The position numbers and the translations under genes are program-made. 64,000 nucleotides of DNA from Serratia grimesii NBRC 13537 (lineage in GTDB: Bacteria > Pseudomonadota > Gammaproteobacteria > Enterobacterales > Enterobacteriaceae), in NCBI RefSeq assembly GCF_001590905.1, contig NZ_BCTT01000003.1, positions 124,001-188,000 of the forward strand, written 5' to 3'. Below are positions 39,175 through 48,111 of this stretch, one piece after another. The notes under the pieces are model-generated. The model searched no databases. It was not told the origin of the DNA and worked only from the letters and a program-made list of their open reading frames with translations. How positions within the stretch are numbered: the first letter of the stretch is position 1; each line of letters begins with the position of its first letter.

Positions 39175-40715
39175 GAGGCATCCTCCTGACGCGGCGTTTT
39201 CTTCGTCACATCAATAGCGTCAATGCGGCGGCTGTTGAACAGGTTGAATTTACCGTCGCTGCCGTGGCAGCCGTCGCCAAAGCTAAAGCCGCAGCCTTTG
39301 CTTTCCGGGAAGGCAACACGTGCCAGTTCGCGATGGCTGGACGGGATCACAAAGCGGTCTTCGTAGTTGGCGATCGCCAGATAGCGATACATCTCCTGCG
39401 CCTGCGCTTCGGTCAGCCCCACCTGTTCCAGTGCGCTGGTGTCCAGTACGCCGTCAACGGTTTCTGCCCGTTTGTAATGGCGCATCGCCAGCATGCGCTT
39501 GAGCGCTAACAGCACCGGCGTAGTATCGCCAGCGGTCAGCAGGTTCGCCAAATATTGCACCGGAATACGCAGGCTTTCCACGTCCGGCAGCACGCCGCTA
39601 TGCGCCAGCTCACCGGCATCGGCGGCAGATTGAATCGGTGACAATGGCGGCACGTACCATACCATCGGCAGCGTGCGGTATTCCGGATGCAAAGGCAGCG
39701 CCAGTTTCCAGTCCATCGCCATTTTGTATACCGGCGACTGCTGGGCGGATTCGATCACCCCTTGTGGAATGCCGTCGGCCAACGCCTGGGCAATCACCGC
39801 AGGATCATGCGGGTCGAGGAAGATATCCAACTGGCTCTGGTATAAATCCTTGTCGTTTTCGACCGCTGCCGCCTGCTCAATACGGTCGGCGTCATACAGC
39901 AGCACGCCCAGATAGCGAATGCGACCCACACAGGTTTCCGAACACACCGTCGGCTGACCGGATTCAATGCGCGGATAACAGAAGATGCACTTCTCGGACT
40001 TGCCGCTTTTCCAGTTGAAGTAGATCTTTTTGTACGGGCAGCCGGTCAGGCACATGCGCCAGCCGCGGCATTTATCCTGATCGATCAGCACAATGCCGTC
40101 TTCGCCACGCTTGTAGATAGCACCACTCGGGCAGGTCGCGACGCAGGCCGGGTTAAGGCAGTGTTCGCACAGGCGCGGCAGGTACATCATGAAGGTGTTT
40201 TCGAACTGGCCGTACATCTCCTTTTGCATATTGTCGAAATTTTTGTCCTTCGAACGTTTGGAGAATTCGCCACCGAGGATCTCTTCCCAGTTCGGGCCAT
40301 TTTCAATCTTCTTCATGCGCTGGCCGGTGATCAGCGATCGCGGACGGGCGATCGGCTGATGCTTGCCCTGTGGCGCGGTATGCAAGTTTTGGTAATCGTA
40401 GTCGAACGGCTCGTAGTAATCGTCCAGCGCCGGGACATCCGGGTTGGCAAAAATCTTCGACAACAGACCGACACGACTGCCCATGCGTGGCTCAAGCTTG
40501 CCGTTGATTTTACGGATCCAACCGCCTTTCCACTTTTCCTGATCTTCCCAGGCGTGCGGATAACCCACGCCGGGCTTGCTTTCCACGTTATTGAACCAGG
40601 CGTACTCCATGCCCTCGCGGCTGGTCCAGACGTTTTTGCAGGTCACTGAACAGGTGTGGCAACCGATGCATTTGTCCAGGTTCAGCACCATGCCAACTTG
40701 CGAACGAATTTTCAT
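39171..40715 (-). CDS. narH: respiratory nitrate reductase beta chain NarH
   Basis: This 514-residue electron-transfer subunit has four Fe-S clusters. The Cys motifs are LDKCIGCHTCSVTCKNVW at about 14-31, CEHCLNPACVATCP, CRGWRMCLTGCPYKK and CIFCYPRIESGQPTVCSETC. The Trp in CRGWRMC marks the 3Fe-4S cluster as in E. coli. It overlaps narG by 4 nt. Confidence 0.97.
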   Translation of the reverse strand: MKIRSQVGMVLNLDKCIGCHTCSVTCKNVWTSREGMEYAWFNNVESKPGVGYPHAWEDQEKWKGGWIRKINGKLEPRMGSRVGLLSKIFANPDVPALDDYYEPFDYDYQNLHTAPQGKHQPIARPRSLITGQRMKKIENGPNWEEILGGEFSKRSKDKNFDNMQKEMYGQFENTFMMYLPRLCEHCLNPACVATCPSGAIYKRGEDGIVLIDQDKCRGWRMCLTGCPYKKIYFNWKSGKSEKCIFCYPRIESGQPTVCSETCVGRIRYLGVLLYDADRIEQAAAVENDKDLYQSQLDIFLDPHDPAVIAQALADGIPQGVIESAQQSPVYKMAMDWKLALPLHPEYRTLPMVWYVPPLSPIQSAADAGELAHSGVLPDVESLRIPVQYLANLLTAGDTTPVLLALKRMLAMRHYKRAETVDGVLDTSALEQVGLTEAQAQEMYRYLAIANYEDRFVIPSSHRELARVAFPESKGCGFSFGDGCHGSDGKFNLFNSRRIDAIDVTKKTPRQEDAS

Positions 40716-43700
40716 TTTGCTTTCTCCTGCTGGCTGCCCTGCGAATCGTCGTTACCCTCACCGTCTAACCAGTCAATACGGTTCATCTTGCGCACCACCA
40801 CGAACTCGTCGCGGTTAGAACCGACAGTGCCGTAATAGTTAAAACCGTAGGCCAGTTGCGCGTATCCCCCAATCATATGGGTCGGTTTCGGACAGACACG
40901 GGTCACCGAATTATGGATACCGCCGCGCTGGCTGGTGATTTCCGAACCTGGAATATTCACGATGCGTTCCTGCGCGTGGTACATCATGGTCATACCGGAC
41001 GGGACGCGCTGGCTGACCACCGCCCGCGCCGTTAACGCGCCATTGGCGTTAAAGGCTTCGATCCAGTCGTTGTCCTCAATGCCCAAGTCTTTGGCATCTT
41101 CTTCACTCATCCAGACGATCGGTCCACCGCGCGACAGGGTCAGCATCAGCAGGTTGTCGCTGTACGTGGAGTGAATGCCCCATTTCTGGTGCGGCGTCAG
41201 GAAGTTCAGCGCCTTCTCCTTGTTGCCGTTCGGCTTCTGGTTCAGCAACGGCTGCGCGGCACGGGTGTCGATCGGCGGGCGATACACCAGCAGGCTTTCG
41301 CCAAAGGCACGCATCCACTCATGGTCCTGATACAGCTGCTGACGGCCGCTGAGGGTGCGCCATGGGATCAGCTCATGCACGTTGGTATAACAGGCGTTGT
41401 AAGACACATGTTCATCTTCCAGGCCTGACCAGGTCGGGCTGGAAATGATTTTGCGCGGCTGCGCCTGAATATCGCGGAAGCGGATTTTTTCATCTTCCTT
41501 GTTCAGTGCCAGATGGCGGTGGTCTCGGCCGGTCATCTTGCCCAACGCGTCCCACGCCTTGACCGCGACCTGTCCGTTGGTTTCCGGTGCCAGCGCTAGG
41601 ATCACCTCGGCGGCATCGATGGCGGTTTCAATCTTCGGCCGACCGGCAGCCGGACCTTCCGCCTTCACGTAGTTAAGCTGTTTCAGGAAATCAACTTCGG
41701 TCTGGGTGTTCCAGCTAATCCCTTTACCGCCATTGCCCAGCTTATCCAGCAGCGGCCCCAGCGAAGTGAAACGCTCATAGGTAGCCGGATAATCACGCTC
41801 TACCACCATGATGTGCGGCGCGGTAATCCCTGGGATCAGATCGCACTCACCTTTCTTCCAGTCTTTAACGCCATAAGGCTGTGCCAACTCGGCGGCTGAA
41901 TCATGCTGGATCGGCAGCGTCACCACGTCGGTTTCCTTGCCCAAATGCCCGACACAAACTTCAGAGAAGGCCTTGGCAATACCTTTGTAGATCTCCCAAT
42001 CGCTCTTCGAATCCCAGGCCGGATCGACCGCCGCCGACAGCGGGTGAATAAACGGATGCATATCCGAGGTATTCATGTCGTCTTTTTCGTACCAAGTGGC
42101 AGTTGGCAACACGATGTCCGAGTAAAGGCAAGTGCTGGACATGCGGAAATCAAGCGTTACCACCAGATCCAATTTGCCTTCACCGCCGTTATCCAACCAT
42201 TCCACTTCCTCGGGCTTAGCGCCGCCCTGCTGGCCCAGATCCTTGCCCTGAATACCATTTTCAGTACCCAGCAAGTATTTGAGCATGTACTCATGGCCCT
42301 TGCCGGATGAGCCCAACAGATTGGAACGCCAAACGAACAGGTTACGCGGGAAGTTCTGCGGGTTGTCTGGCTGTTCAGCGGCAAAATTCAGGGTGCCTTT
42401 TTTCAACCCTGCAACGGTGAAGTCCAGCGGTGATTGACCAGCGGCTTTCGCCTGTGCCGCCAGATGCAGCGGGTTGGTACCCAGTTGAGGTGCCGACGGC
42501 AGCCAGCCCATGCGTTCAGCACGCACGTTGAGATCGATCAGACTGCCGCCAAAGCGGGTCTTGTCCGCCAACGGCGACAACAGCTCTTCAGTACCGACAG
42601 TTTCATAGCGCCACTGGCTGGAGTGGTTATAGAAGAACGAGGTACTGTTCATATGGCGCGGTGGACGTTGCCAGTCGAGGCCAAACGCCAGCGGCAGCCA
42701 ACCGGTCTGTGGACGGAGTTTTTCCTGGCCGACGTAGTGCGCCCAACCACCACCGCTCTGACCAACACAGCCGCAGAAGATCAGCATATTGATCAGGCCA
42801 CGGTAGGTCATGTCCATGTGGTACCAGTGGTTAACACCGGCACCAACGATAATCATCGAACGGCCATGGGTTTTCTCGGCGTTGTCGGCAAACTCACGGG
42901 CAATGCGGATAATGTTGTGACGTGAGACGCCTGTGATTTGCTCGGCCCAGGCTGGGGTATAAGCCTTGACGTCGTCATAGTCGGTGGCGCAGTTGGCATC
43001 GTTCAGACCACGTTCGAGGCCGTAGTTGGCCAGGGTCAAATCGTAAACGCTGGTCACCAACGCGTCGCTACCGTCCGCCAGACGCAGGCGTTTTACCGGC
43101 AGCGTGTGCAGCAGGATTTCGTCCAGCGCCACGCTGTTGAAATGTTCGCTCTCGGTACTGCCGCTTTTAATGCCGCCAAAGTACGGGAACCCGACTTCGG
43201 CCACTTCGTCATGCGCACCCAGCAGGCTGAGTTGCAACTCGACTTCCTGCCCGTCTTCACCGGCGCGTTGTTCCAGGTTCCATTTGCCCTGCTCACCCCA
43301 ACGGAAGCCAATCGACCCCTGCGGCGCCACCAGCTCACCGTTGCGCTGATCGATGGCAACGGTTTTCCACTCAGGGTTGTTTTCCTGGCCCAAACCATCC
43401 ACCAGATCAGCGGCACGCAGCAGGCGACCGGCGGCGTAATAACCCTCTTCGCGCGGTTCGAGCATCACCAGCATTGGCATATCGGTGTAACGACGCACGT
43501 AGTCCCGGAAGTAGCCCACCTCACGATCCAGGTGGAACTCTTTGAGCATCACGTGGCCCATTGCCAGCGCCATGGCGCTATCGGTACCCTGCTTCGGATT
43601 GAGCCACTGGTCGCACAGCTTGGCGACCTCCGCGTAGTCCGGCGTGACTGCCACGGTTTTGGTGCCTTTGTAGCGCACTTCAGTGAAGAAATGAGCGTCC

Positions 43701-44488
43701 GGGGTACGCGTCTGCGGCACGTTGGAGCCCCAGGCGATAATGTAGGAAGAGTTGTACCAGTCGGCCGATTCCGGCACGTCGGTTTGCTCGCCCCAGGTCA
43801 TTGGCGAGGCTGGCGGCAAGTCGCAGTACCAGTCGTAGAAGCTCAGGCAGGTGCCGCCAATCAGCGACAGATAGCGGGCGCCGGCGGCGTAGGACACCAT
43901 CGACATCGCCGGGATCGGTGAGAAGCCGATAATGCGATCCGGGCCGAAGGTTTTGGCGGTGTAAACGTTAGACGCGGCAATCAGTTCATTCACTTCTTGC
44001 CAGCTGGAACGCACAAAACCTCCGCGTCCGCGTGCGACTTTGTAGCTTTTGGATTTTTCTGCATCACTGACGATCGAGCCCCAGGCATCGACCGGATCGC
44101 TGTGCAGCGCCTTCGCTTCACGCCACAGTTTGATTAGGCGTTTACGCATCAGTGGGTATTTCAGTCGGTTGGCGCTGTACAGATACCAGGAGTAGCTGGC
44201 GCCACGCGGGCAACCGCGAGGTTCATGGTTGGGCAAGTCCGGGCGGGTACGCGGATAATCGGTTTGCTGGGTTTCCCAGGTCACCAGACCGTTTTTCACA
44301 TAAATCTTCCAGCTACAGGAGCCGGTACAGTTCACCCCATGGGTGGAACGCACAATTTTATCGTGCTGCCAGCGGCTACGATAGCCGTCTTCCCAGTCAC
44401 GGTTGGTGTTCAGCGTCTGGCCATGATCGCCCGAAAAGGGTTCCGCCAACTGCTTAAAATAGCGGAATCGGTCTAGAAACTTGCTCAT
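40712..44488 (-). CDS. narG: respiratory nitrate reductase alpha chain NarG
   Basis: This 1258-residue catalytic subunit reduces nitrate to nitrite on the cytoplasmic side. The FS0 ligands lie in HGVNCTGSCSW (about residues 50-60) and GCPRGASYSW. The Mo ligand Asp is in FYDWYCDLPPASP at about 222. The length is close to E. coli NarG (1247). The ATG has AGGAGA seven bases upstream. Its promoter holds an FNR box, but narK, its usual neighbour, is 18 kb away. Confidence 0.98.
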   Translation of the reverse strand: MSKFLDRFRYFKQLAEPFSGDHGQTLNTNRDWEDGYRSRWQHDKIVRSTHGVNCTGSCSWKIYVKNGLVTWETQQTDYPRTRPDLPNHEPRGCPRGASYSWYLYSANRLKYPLMRKRLIKLWREAKALHSDPVDAWGSIVSDAEKSKSYKVARGRGGFVRSSWQEVNELIAASNVYTAKTFGPDRIIGFSPIPAMSMVSYAAGARYLSLIGGTCLSFYDWYCDLPPASPMTWGEQTDVPESADWYNSSYIIAWGSNVPQTRTPDAHFFTEVRYKGTKTVAVTPDYAEVAKLCDQWLNPKQGTDSAMALAMGHVMLKEFHLDREVGYFRDYVRRYTDMPMLVMLEPREEGYYAAGRLLRAADLVDGLGQENNPEWKTVAIDQRNGELVAPQGSIGFRWGEQGKWNLEQRAGEDGQEVELQLSLLGAHDEVAEVGFPYFGGIKSGSTESEHFNSVALDEILLHTLPVKRLRLADGSDALVTSVYDLTLANYGLERGLNDANCATDYDDVKAYTPAWAEQITGVSRHNIIRIAREFADNAEKTHGRSMIIVGAGVNHWYHMDMTYRGLINMLIFCGCVGQSGGGWAHYVGQEKLRPQTGWLPLAFGLDWQRPPRHMNSTSFFYNHSSQWRYETVGTEELLSPLADKTRFGGSLIDLNVRAERMGWLPSAPQLGTNPLHLAAQAKAAGQSPLDFTVAGLKKGTLNFAAEQPDNPQNFPRNLFVWRSNLLGSSGKGHEYMLKYLLGTENGIQGKDLGQQGGAKPEEVEWLDNGGEGKLDLVVTLDFRMSSTCLYSDIVLPTATWYEKDDMNTSDMHPFIHPLSAAVDPAWDSKSDWEIYKGIAKAFSEVCVGHLGKETDVVTLPIQHDSAAELAQPYGVKDWKKGECDLIPGITAPHIMVVERDYPATYERFTSLGPLLDKLGNGGKGISWNTQTEVDFLKQLNYVKAEGPAAGRPKIETAIDAAEVILALAPETNGQVAVKAWDALGKMTGRDHRHLALNKEDEKIRFRDIQAQPRKIISSPTWSGLEDEHVSYNACYTNVHELIPWRTLSGRQQLYQDHEWMRAFGESLLVYRPPIDTRAAQPLLNQKPNGNKEKALNFLTPHQKWGIHSTYSDNLLMLTLSRGGPIVWMSEEDAKDLGIEDNDWIEAFNANGALTARAVVSQRVPSGMTMMYHAQERIVNIPGSEITSQRGGIHNSVTRVCPKPTHMIGGYAQLAYGFNYYGTVGSNRDEFVVVRKMNRIDWLDGEGNDDSQGSQQEKAK

Positions 44489-44583
44489 CCGGAGTTCTCC
44501 TGAAGGCTTTTATAATCTTATCGTTATAAGGAACGACGTTGCTCAATCTGCCGCCAGCCTACTAATGCGGCTCAGCCTGCAAA

Positions 44584-44597
44584 TTGATTGCGATCAA
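44584..44597 (-). promoter_or_regulatory. FNR box of narGHJI
   Basis: TTGATTGCGATCAA matches the FNR consensus TTGAT-N4-ATCAA exactly. A -10 candidate TAGGCT (44561-44556, minus) is placed so that the box would be centred near -41.5, as expected for a class II FNR promoter. TACCCCT at 44634-44640 resembles a NarL heptamer. Confidence 0.8.
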
Positions 44598-44749
44598 GAG
44601 AACGGAGGGAGAATAACGGCGACAGCGGCGTGACTACCCCTAAAGTATCAGGGCAGAAAAAAGCGTTAATCCATTGAAAATATAATAAAAATTATGATTT
44701 AGATATTCGGTGGGATGTTCTGCGAAGTGCGTTGGGGTATTTGGGGGTA

Positions 44750-44773
44750 GGATGCGGATCGGCGTCCGCATCC
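44750..44773 (-). terminator. hairpin at the end of the polysaccharide operon
   Basis: GGATGCGGA/TCCGCATCC is a 9-bp stem with a 6-nt loop, starting 39 bases past the polymerase stop. No T-run follows, so it may be a processing or rho-assisted end. Confidence 0.4.
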
Positions 44774-44811
44774 CTGGCTGCAAGGTTGCTGTTATAGGTA
44801 GAAAAGGCACG

Positions 44812-46065
44812 CTACCCAAGATCCATCTCGTGCCCTATCCATTCACCGCTATCGCGGTTAATCACACGTAGATACTGCTCATACTCCTGTTCACCGTAGA
44901 ACAGGTTCAACAACGGCGTTTTATAGAATGACTGCCACATTTGCCCCAGCATAATCGGCCGACGCGGGACATAGATGTTCTCGATCAGGTTATAACCTGT
45001 CGCCATCAACATGAAGCACAGAAAGAAGTAGTTAAACCTGCCGCGAATGAACGACCCCTGATGAGCAATGTAGTAAAACAGCAGGAATACCGACGCCACA
45101 CTGGCATAGCGGCTGGCTGCCTGTAGCGAACTGGAACACAGGAAAACAAACACCACCAGCCATGCCGCAGTGTTTTTGATGTCCCCAGCCTGATTGTGCA
45201 TCGGATGAGACAACATGAATACGCCGAGAAACAGCGCCGGGAATAACACAATCAAGAAATTAATCATCCCGTTAGCGTTGCCAGACGTCAGGTAGTCGCT
45301 GGCATACATACCGGAGGTATACACATCGGAATAGCTGTTGATGCCGGAAATCGTAATATGGGAAACGATAAACGGCAGTGCGAACTTCGCGGTCAGTAAC
45401 GCGATGGCGCTAAACACGACCGTCAGCAAGCGATTTAGCCGCATTACCCGGCTGCATAGAAACACCCCGACCAGTAACATGCTGGAAAAATGAGTCAGCA
45501 TGGCAAACAACATCAGGCCAGCGGCAAGTGGTCGATTCTGTTGATGGCAAAACAGCACCATCGCCAGCGTCATCACAGCCATCGAGAAGCCAAAGCGCAG
45601 CCCCATGCCGATGATAAACGGGTTGATCAAAAACAGCACGGCCAGATGCAGCAATACAAATTGCCGCGGCGAAAATGCCTTGCCGGAGTGCAACATGACA
45701 ATATTGAGCGCGGCAAGATAACAGTAAACCGACAGGCCAACGTATAACCCTGGAATGATGTAAAAAGGGATACCCAACGTTTTGAAAATATAAAAGTTGG
45801 CGTACAGCACTACGTCCACCTTACCCTGAATGACATCACCCAGGCTGGTGGACGAGTTAATCGCATCATAGTTGGCGAAGTGGCGGTAGAGATCCGCCAA
45901 GGGCGGGATCTTGATAAAAAAGAAGAAAAAACACAGCGCAATCAGCAGATAAGCCGCCGAATTTTTCTTTCCCACCCGCAGCGTGGCGATGCTGTGCAGC
46001 AAAGCAAAAAGCGGAACCGTCAGCAACAGCACGCTACCAATCAACGTCGAACGTTCAAAGCGCAT
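44812..46065 (-). CDS. EpsG/Wzy-type polysaccharide polymerase
   Basis: This 417-residue inner-membrane protein has about ten to eleven hydrophobic helices and no other domain. Its long loop region with SDVYTSGMYASDYLTSG and the layout resemble EpsG-family repeat-unit polymerases. It would polymerise lipid-linked repeat units on the periplasmic face. It is the only polymerase candidate in the cluster and the last gene. Confidence 0.75.
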   Translation of the reverse strand: MRFERSTLIGSVLLLTVPLFALLHSIATLRVGKKNSAAYLLIALCFFFFFIKIPPLADLYRHFANYDAINSSTSLGDVIQGKVDVVLYANFYIFKTLGIPFYIIPGLYVGLSVYCYLAALNIVMLHSGKAFSPRQFVLLHLAVLFLINPFIIGMGLRFGFSMAVMTLAMVLFCHQQNRPLAAGLMLFAMLTHFSSMLLVGVFLCSRVMRLNRLLTVVFSAIALLTAKFALPFIVSHITISGINSYSDVYTSGMYASDYLTSGNANGMINFLIVLFPALFLGVFMLSHPMHNQAGDIKNTAAWLVVFVFLCSSSLQAASRYASVASVFLLFYYIAHQGSFIRGRFNYFFLCFMLMATGYNLIENIYVPRRPIMLGQMWQSFYKTPLLNLFYGEQEYEQYLRVINRDSGEWIGHEMDLG

Positions 46066-46113
46066 AATCTTCCTCTGGAGGGGCGTTGTTCTTTTATCTT
46101 TTCGGGTAACGCA

Positions 46114-47016
46114 TCAGAACGGCACGCCACGGAAAAACACATTACGGATGATATTCTTCATATACACACCGGCCATCAGGCCACTGTTGATGTAGATGAT
46201 GCCCTTTAGCCCATACAGCACCCCCACCAGACGGCTCTTGCAGTCAGTAATGATGCGCGAGTTAATGCAGGTATGACGCAGGCGAATGATCTTGCGTGCG
46301 CGAGGCGATATGTGCGGCATCAGCCGCTGTTCGAACTGCATTTTATTGCGATAACCGATAATGCCTTTCGGGCTGGAGGTGATCCGTTCACCATCGTGAT
46401 CGTTGTGCACCGCCAGCCGTTCATGCAGAGTGCCAATGTGAGCCCCGGCAGCCAGTAGCCGGTAAAGGAAGATATGGTCCTGGTAGCGTGGGGTGTTGAA
46501 AAAACCGCGTACCGCGATCGCTGTACTGCGCCGCATCATGATCATCGGCGTGTAAGCCACTCCAGCCAACATAAAGTCTTCCAGGCCTTCGCAACGCGCC
46601 CGATAGTAATGCTCGGCGCTGATTTTCCCCTCTTTCAGAATATCCATGTCGCACAGGCTAACGTCGTAATTACCCTGCTGCATAAACGCTAACTGGCGGG
46701 CGATTTTTTGTGGATGGTAGTAGTCGTCATCATCCAAAAACGTAATGTATTCCCCGCGTGAACGCAGGATCCCACTATTACGTGCCTGAGCGCCCCCGCC
46801 GTTGTGCCGACGCGGATAATAGATAACCTGCCCCCGTTCGATATATTCGGCCAGACGTTCCTGAGTTGCGAGGCGATGGGCATCGCCCTGTGGATTATCA
46901 TCCACCACGATGATTTCCAATGGGCTGTGGGTTTGCGCCAATACACTGTCAATAGCGCGAGCCAGCAGCTCACTGCGGCCATAGGTGGGTATTATGACGC
47001 TAACGGTGATACTCAT
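46114..47016 (-). CDS. family 2 glycosyltransferase (a)
   Basis: This 300-residue GT-A enzyme starts with VSVIIPTYGRSELLARAIDS. It has VVDDNPQGDA and the metal-binding FLDDDDYYHP at about residue 90. The C-terminal part is basic and may touch the membrane. The ATG at 47016 is chosen by family alignment; the ribosome-binding site (AGGCAG) is weak. A palindromic repeat lies directly upstream. Confidence 0.85.
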   Translation of the reverse strand: MSITVSVIIPTYGRSELLARAIDSVLAQTHSPLEIIVVDDNPQGDAHRLATQERLAEYIERGQVIYYPRRHNGGGAQARNSGILRSRGEYITFLDDDDYYHPQKIARQLAFMQQGNYDVSLCDMDILKEGKISAEHYYRARCEGLEDFMLAGVAYTPMIMMRRSTAIAVRGFFNTPRYQDHIFLYRLLAAGAHIGTLHERLAVHNDHDGERITSSPKGIIGYRNKMQFEQRLMPHISPRARKIIRLRHTCINSRIITDCKSRLVGVLYGLKGIIYINSGLMAGVYMKNIIRNVFFRGVPF

Positions 47017-47030
47017 AGTTTGATTCTGCC

Positions 47031-47089
47031 TGTAGGGGGCGAATAAATTCGCCCCGGTTGACATGGGCGCAGCATGCAGCGCCCCTACG
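47031..47089. repeat. palindromic intergenic repeat, about 59 bp
   Basis: The element has outer arms GTAGGGG/CCCCTAC and two internal palindromes, GGGGCGAAT-AA-ATTCGCCCC and GGGCGC-AGCATGC-AGCGCCC. It has the look of the short REP/MITE-like repeats that are scattered between genes in Serratia and Yersinia. It separates two glycosyltransferase genes of one operon and would fold in the mRNA. Confidence 0.6.
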
Positions 47090-47118
47090 CGATGGAGAAA
47101 TGAACGAACATGGCGCCG

Positions 47119-48105
47119 CTATCCGCGCAGGTTATACAGCCGGGCCATCAGGTAGTAAGCCAGCGGACTGTGGTAGAACAGCCGGTTTTTGCGGCTGAGC
47201 ATTTTGCGCTCTTCAGCACGCAGACTCGAGTAACGGCGTTTCAGCTCGCGGGTTTCGCGCAGTGCGTCACGCACCCCGAAAAAGTCCAGCCCCACCAGCA
47301 AACGCGCCTTCAGCGTGGTGACGAAAAGAATCGAATAAAGTCCGTTACCTACCCCTTGCCGGCGTCCGCTGTCGGCACCGTCGATCGCATAATCCAGATC
47401 GTCCAGATCGCGTCTTTTGGGGGCGCGCGTAATGCCATTCGGGTTGGCGCGATACCCTATCAACGGTGTGTCACAAACCACAATACGCTCCGCTTTCAGA
47501 TACAGTTGCGGAATTAACTGAATGTCTTCAAAGTTTCGTCCCGACGGAAAACGTGCTTCATTGAAGAGAGTTTTGCGGTAAATACGCGCCCAGGCGAACC
47601 ACATGCTGCGGTTGAAGCTGTCCGCCAGCAGTGCCCTATGGCTTTCACTCTGCTGTGGGGCGGCATTGCCGGGCACAATGGCCAACGTGCAGTCAGGTTG
47701 GATCTTCCCATTACGGATCGCCGAGAAGCGCTGAGCATTGAACGCCACAATGTCCGACAGCGGATTATCTGCCAGCAAACGCCCCAGAATACTGAAGTAC
47801 CCTTCCAGCAAAACATCATCGGAATCCAGGAAACCGACATAACGTCCTTCAGCCAAGGCGATACCGCTGTTACGCGCTTCGCTCAACCCTTGGTTGTCCT
47901 GGCGTAAAATGCTCACCCGTCGCTTATGTTGGGGGTAGCGACACAGCACCTCTTCGGCGATGCTCATGGACCCATCAGGACTCCCATCATCCACGATGAT
48001 CACCTCTGCCCAATCAGGCAGTTGTTGCAGCACCGAGCACAGGCATGCCTCAATATAAGCCTCAACCTTATAGACCGGAATAATCAGGCTCAGGGTGGTA
48101 TTCAT
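47119..48105 (-). CDS. family 2 glycosyltransferase (b)
   Basis: The 328-residue GT-A enzyme has LSLIIPVYKVEAYIEACL at the N-terminus, VIIVDDGSPDGS, and the DXD region FLDSDDVLLEGY at about residue 94. It adds one sugar of the repeat unit; donor and acceptor are unknown. It follows the glycosidase-like gene by 6 bp. Confidence 0.85.
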   Translation of the reverse strand: MNTTLSLIIPVYKVEAYIEACLCSVLQQLPDWAEVIIVDDGSPDGSMSIAEEVLCRYPQHKRRVSILRQDNQGLSEARNSGIALAEGRYVGFLDSDDVLLEGYFSILGRLLADNPLSDIVAFNAQRFSAIRNGKIQPDCTLAIVPGNAAPQQSESHRALLADSFNRSMWFAWARIYRKTLFNEARFPSGRNFEDIQLIPQLYLKAERIVVCDTPLIGYRANPNGITRAPKRRDLDDLDYAIDGADSGRRQGVGNGLYSILFVTTLKARLLVGLDFFGVRDALRETRELKRRYSSLRAEERKMLSRKNRLFYHSPLAYYLMARLYNLRG

Positions 48106-48111
48106 GACAGG

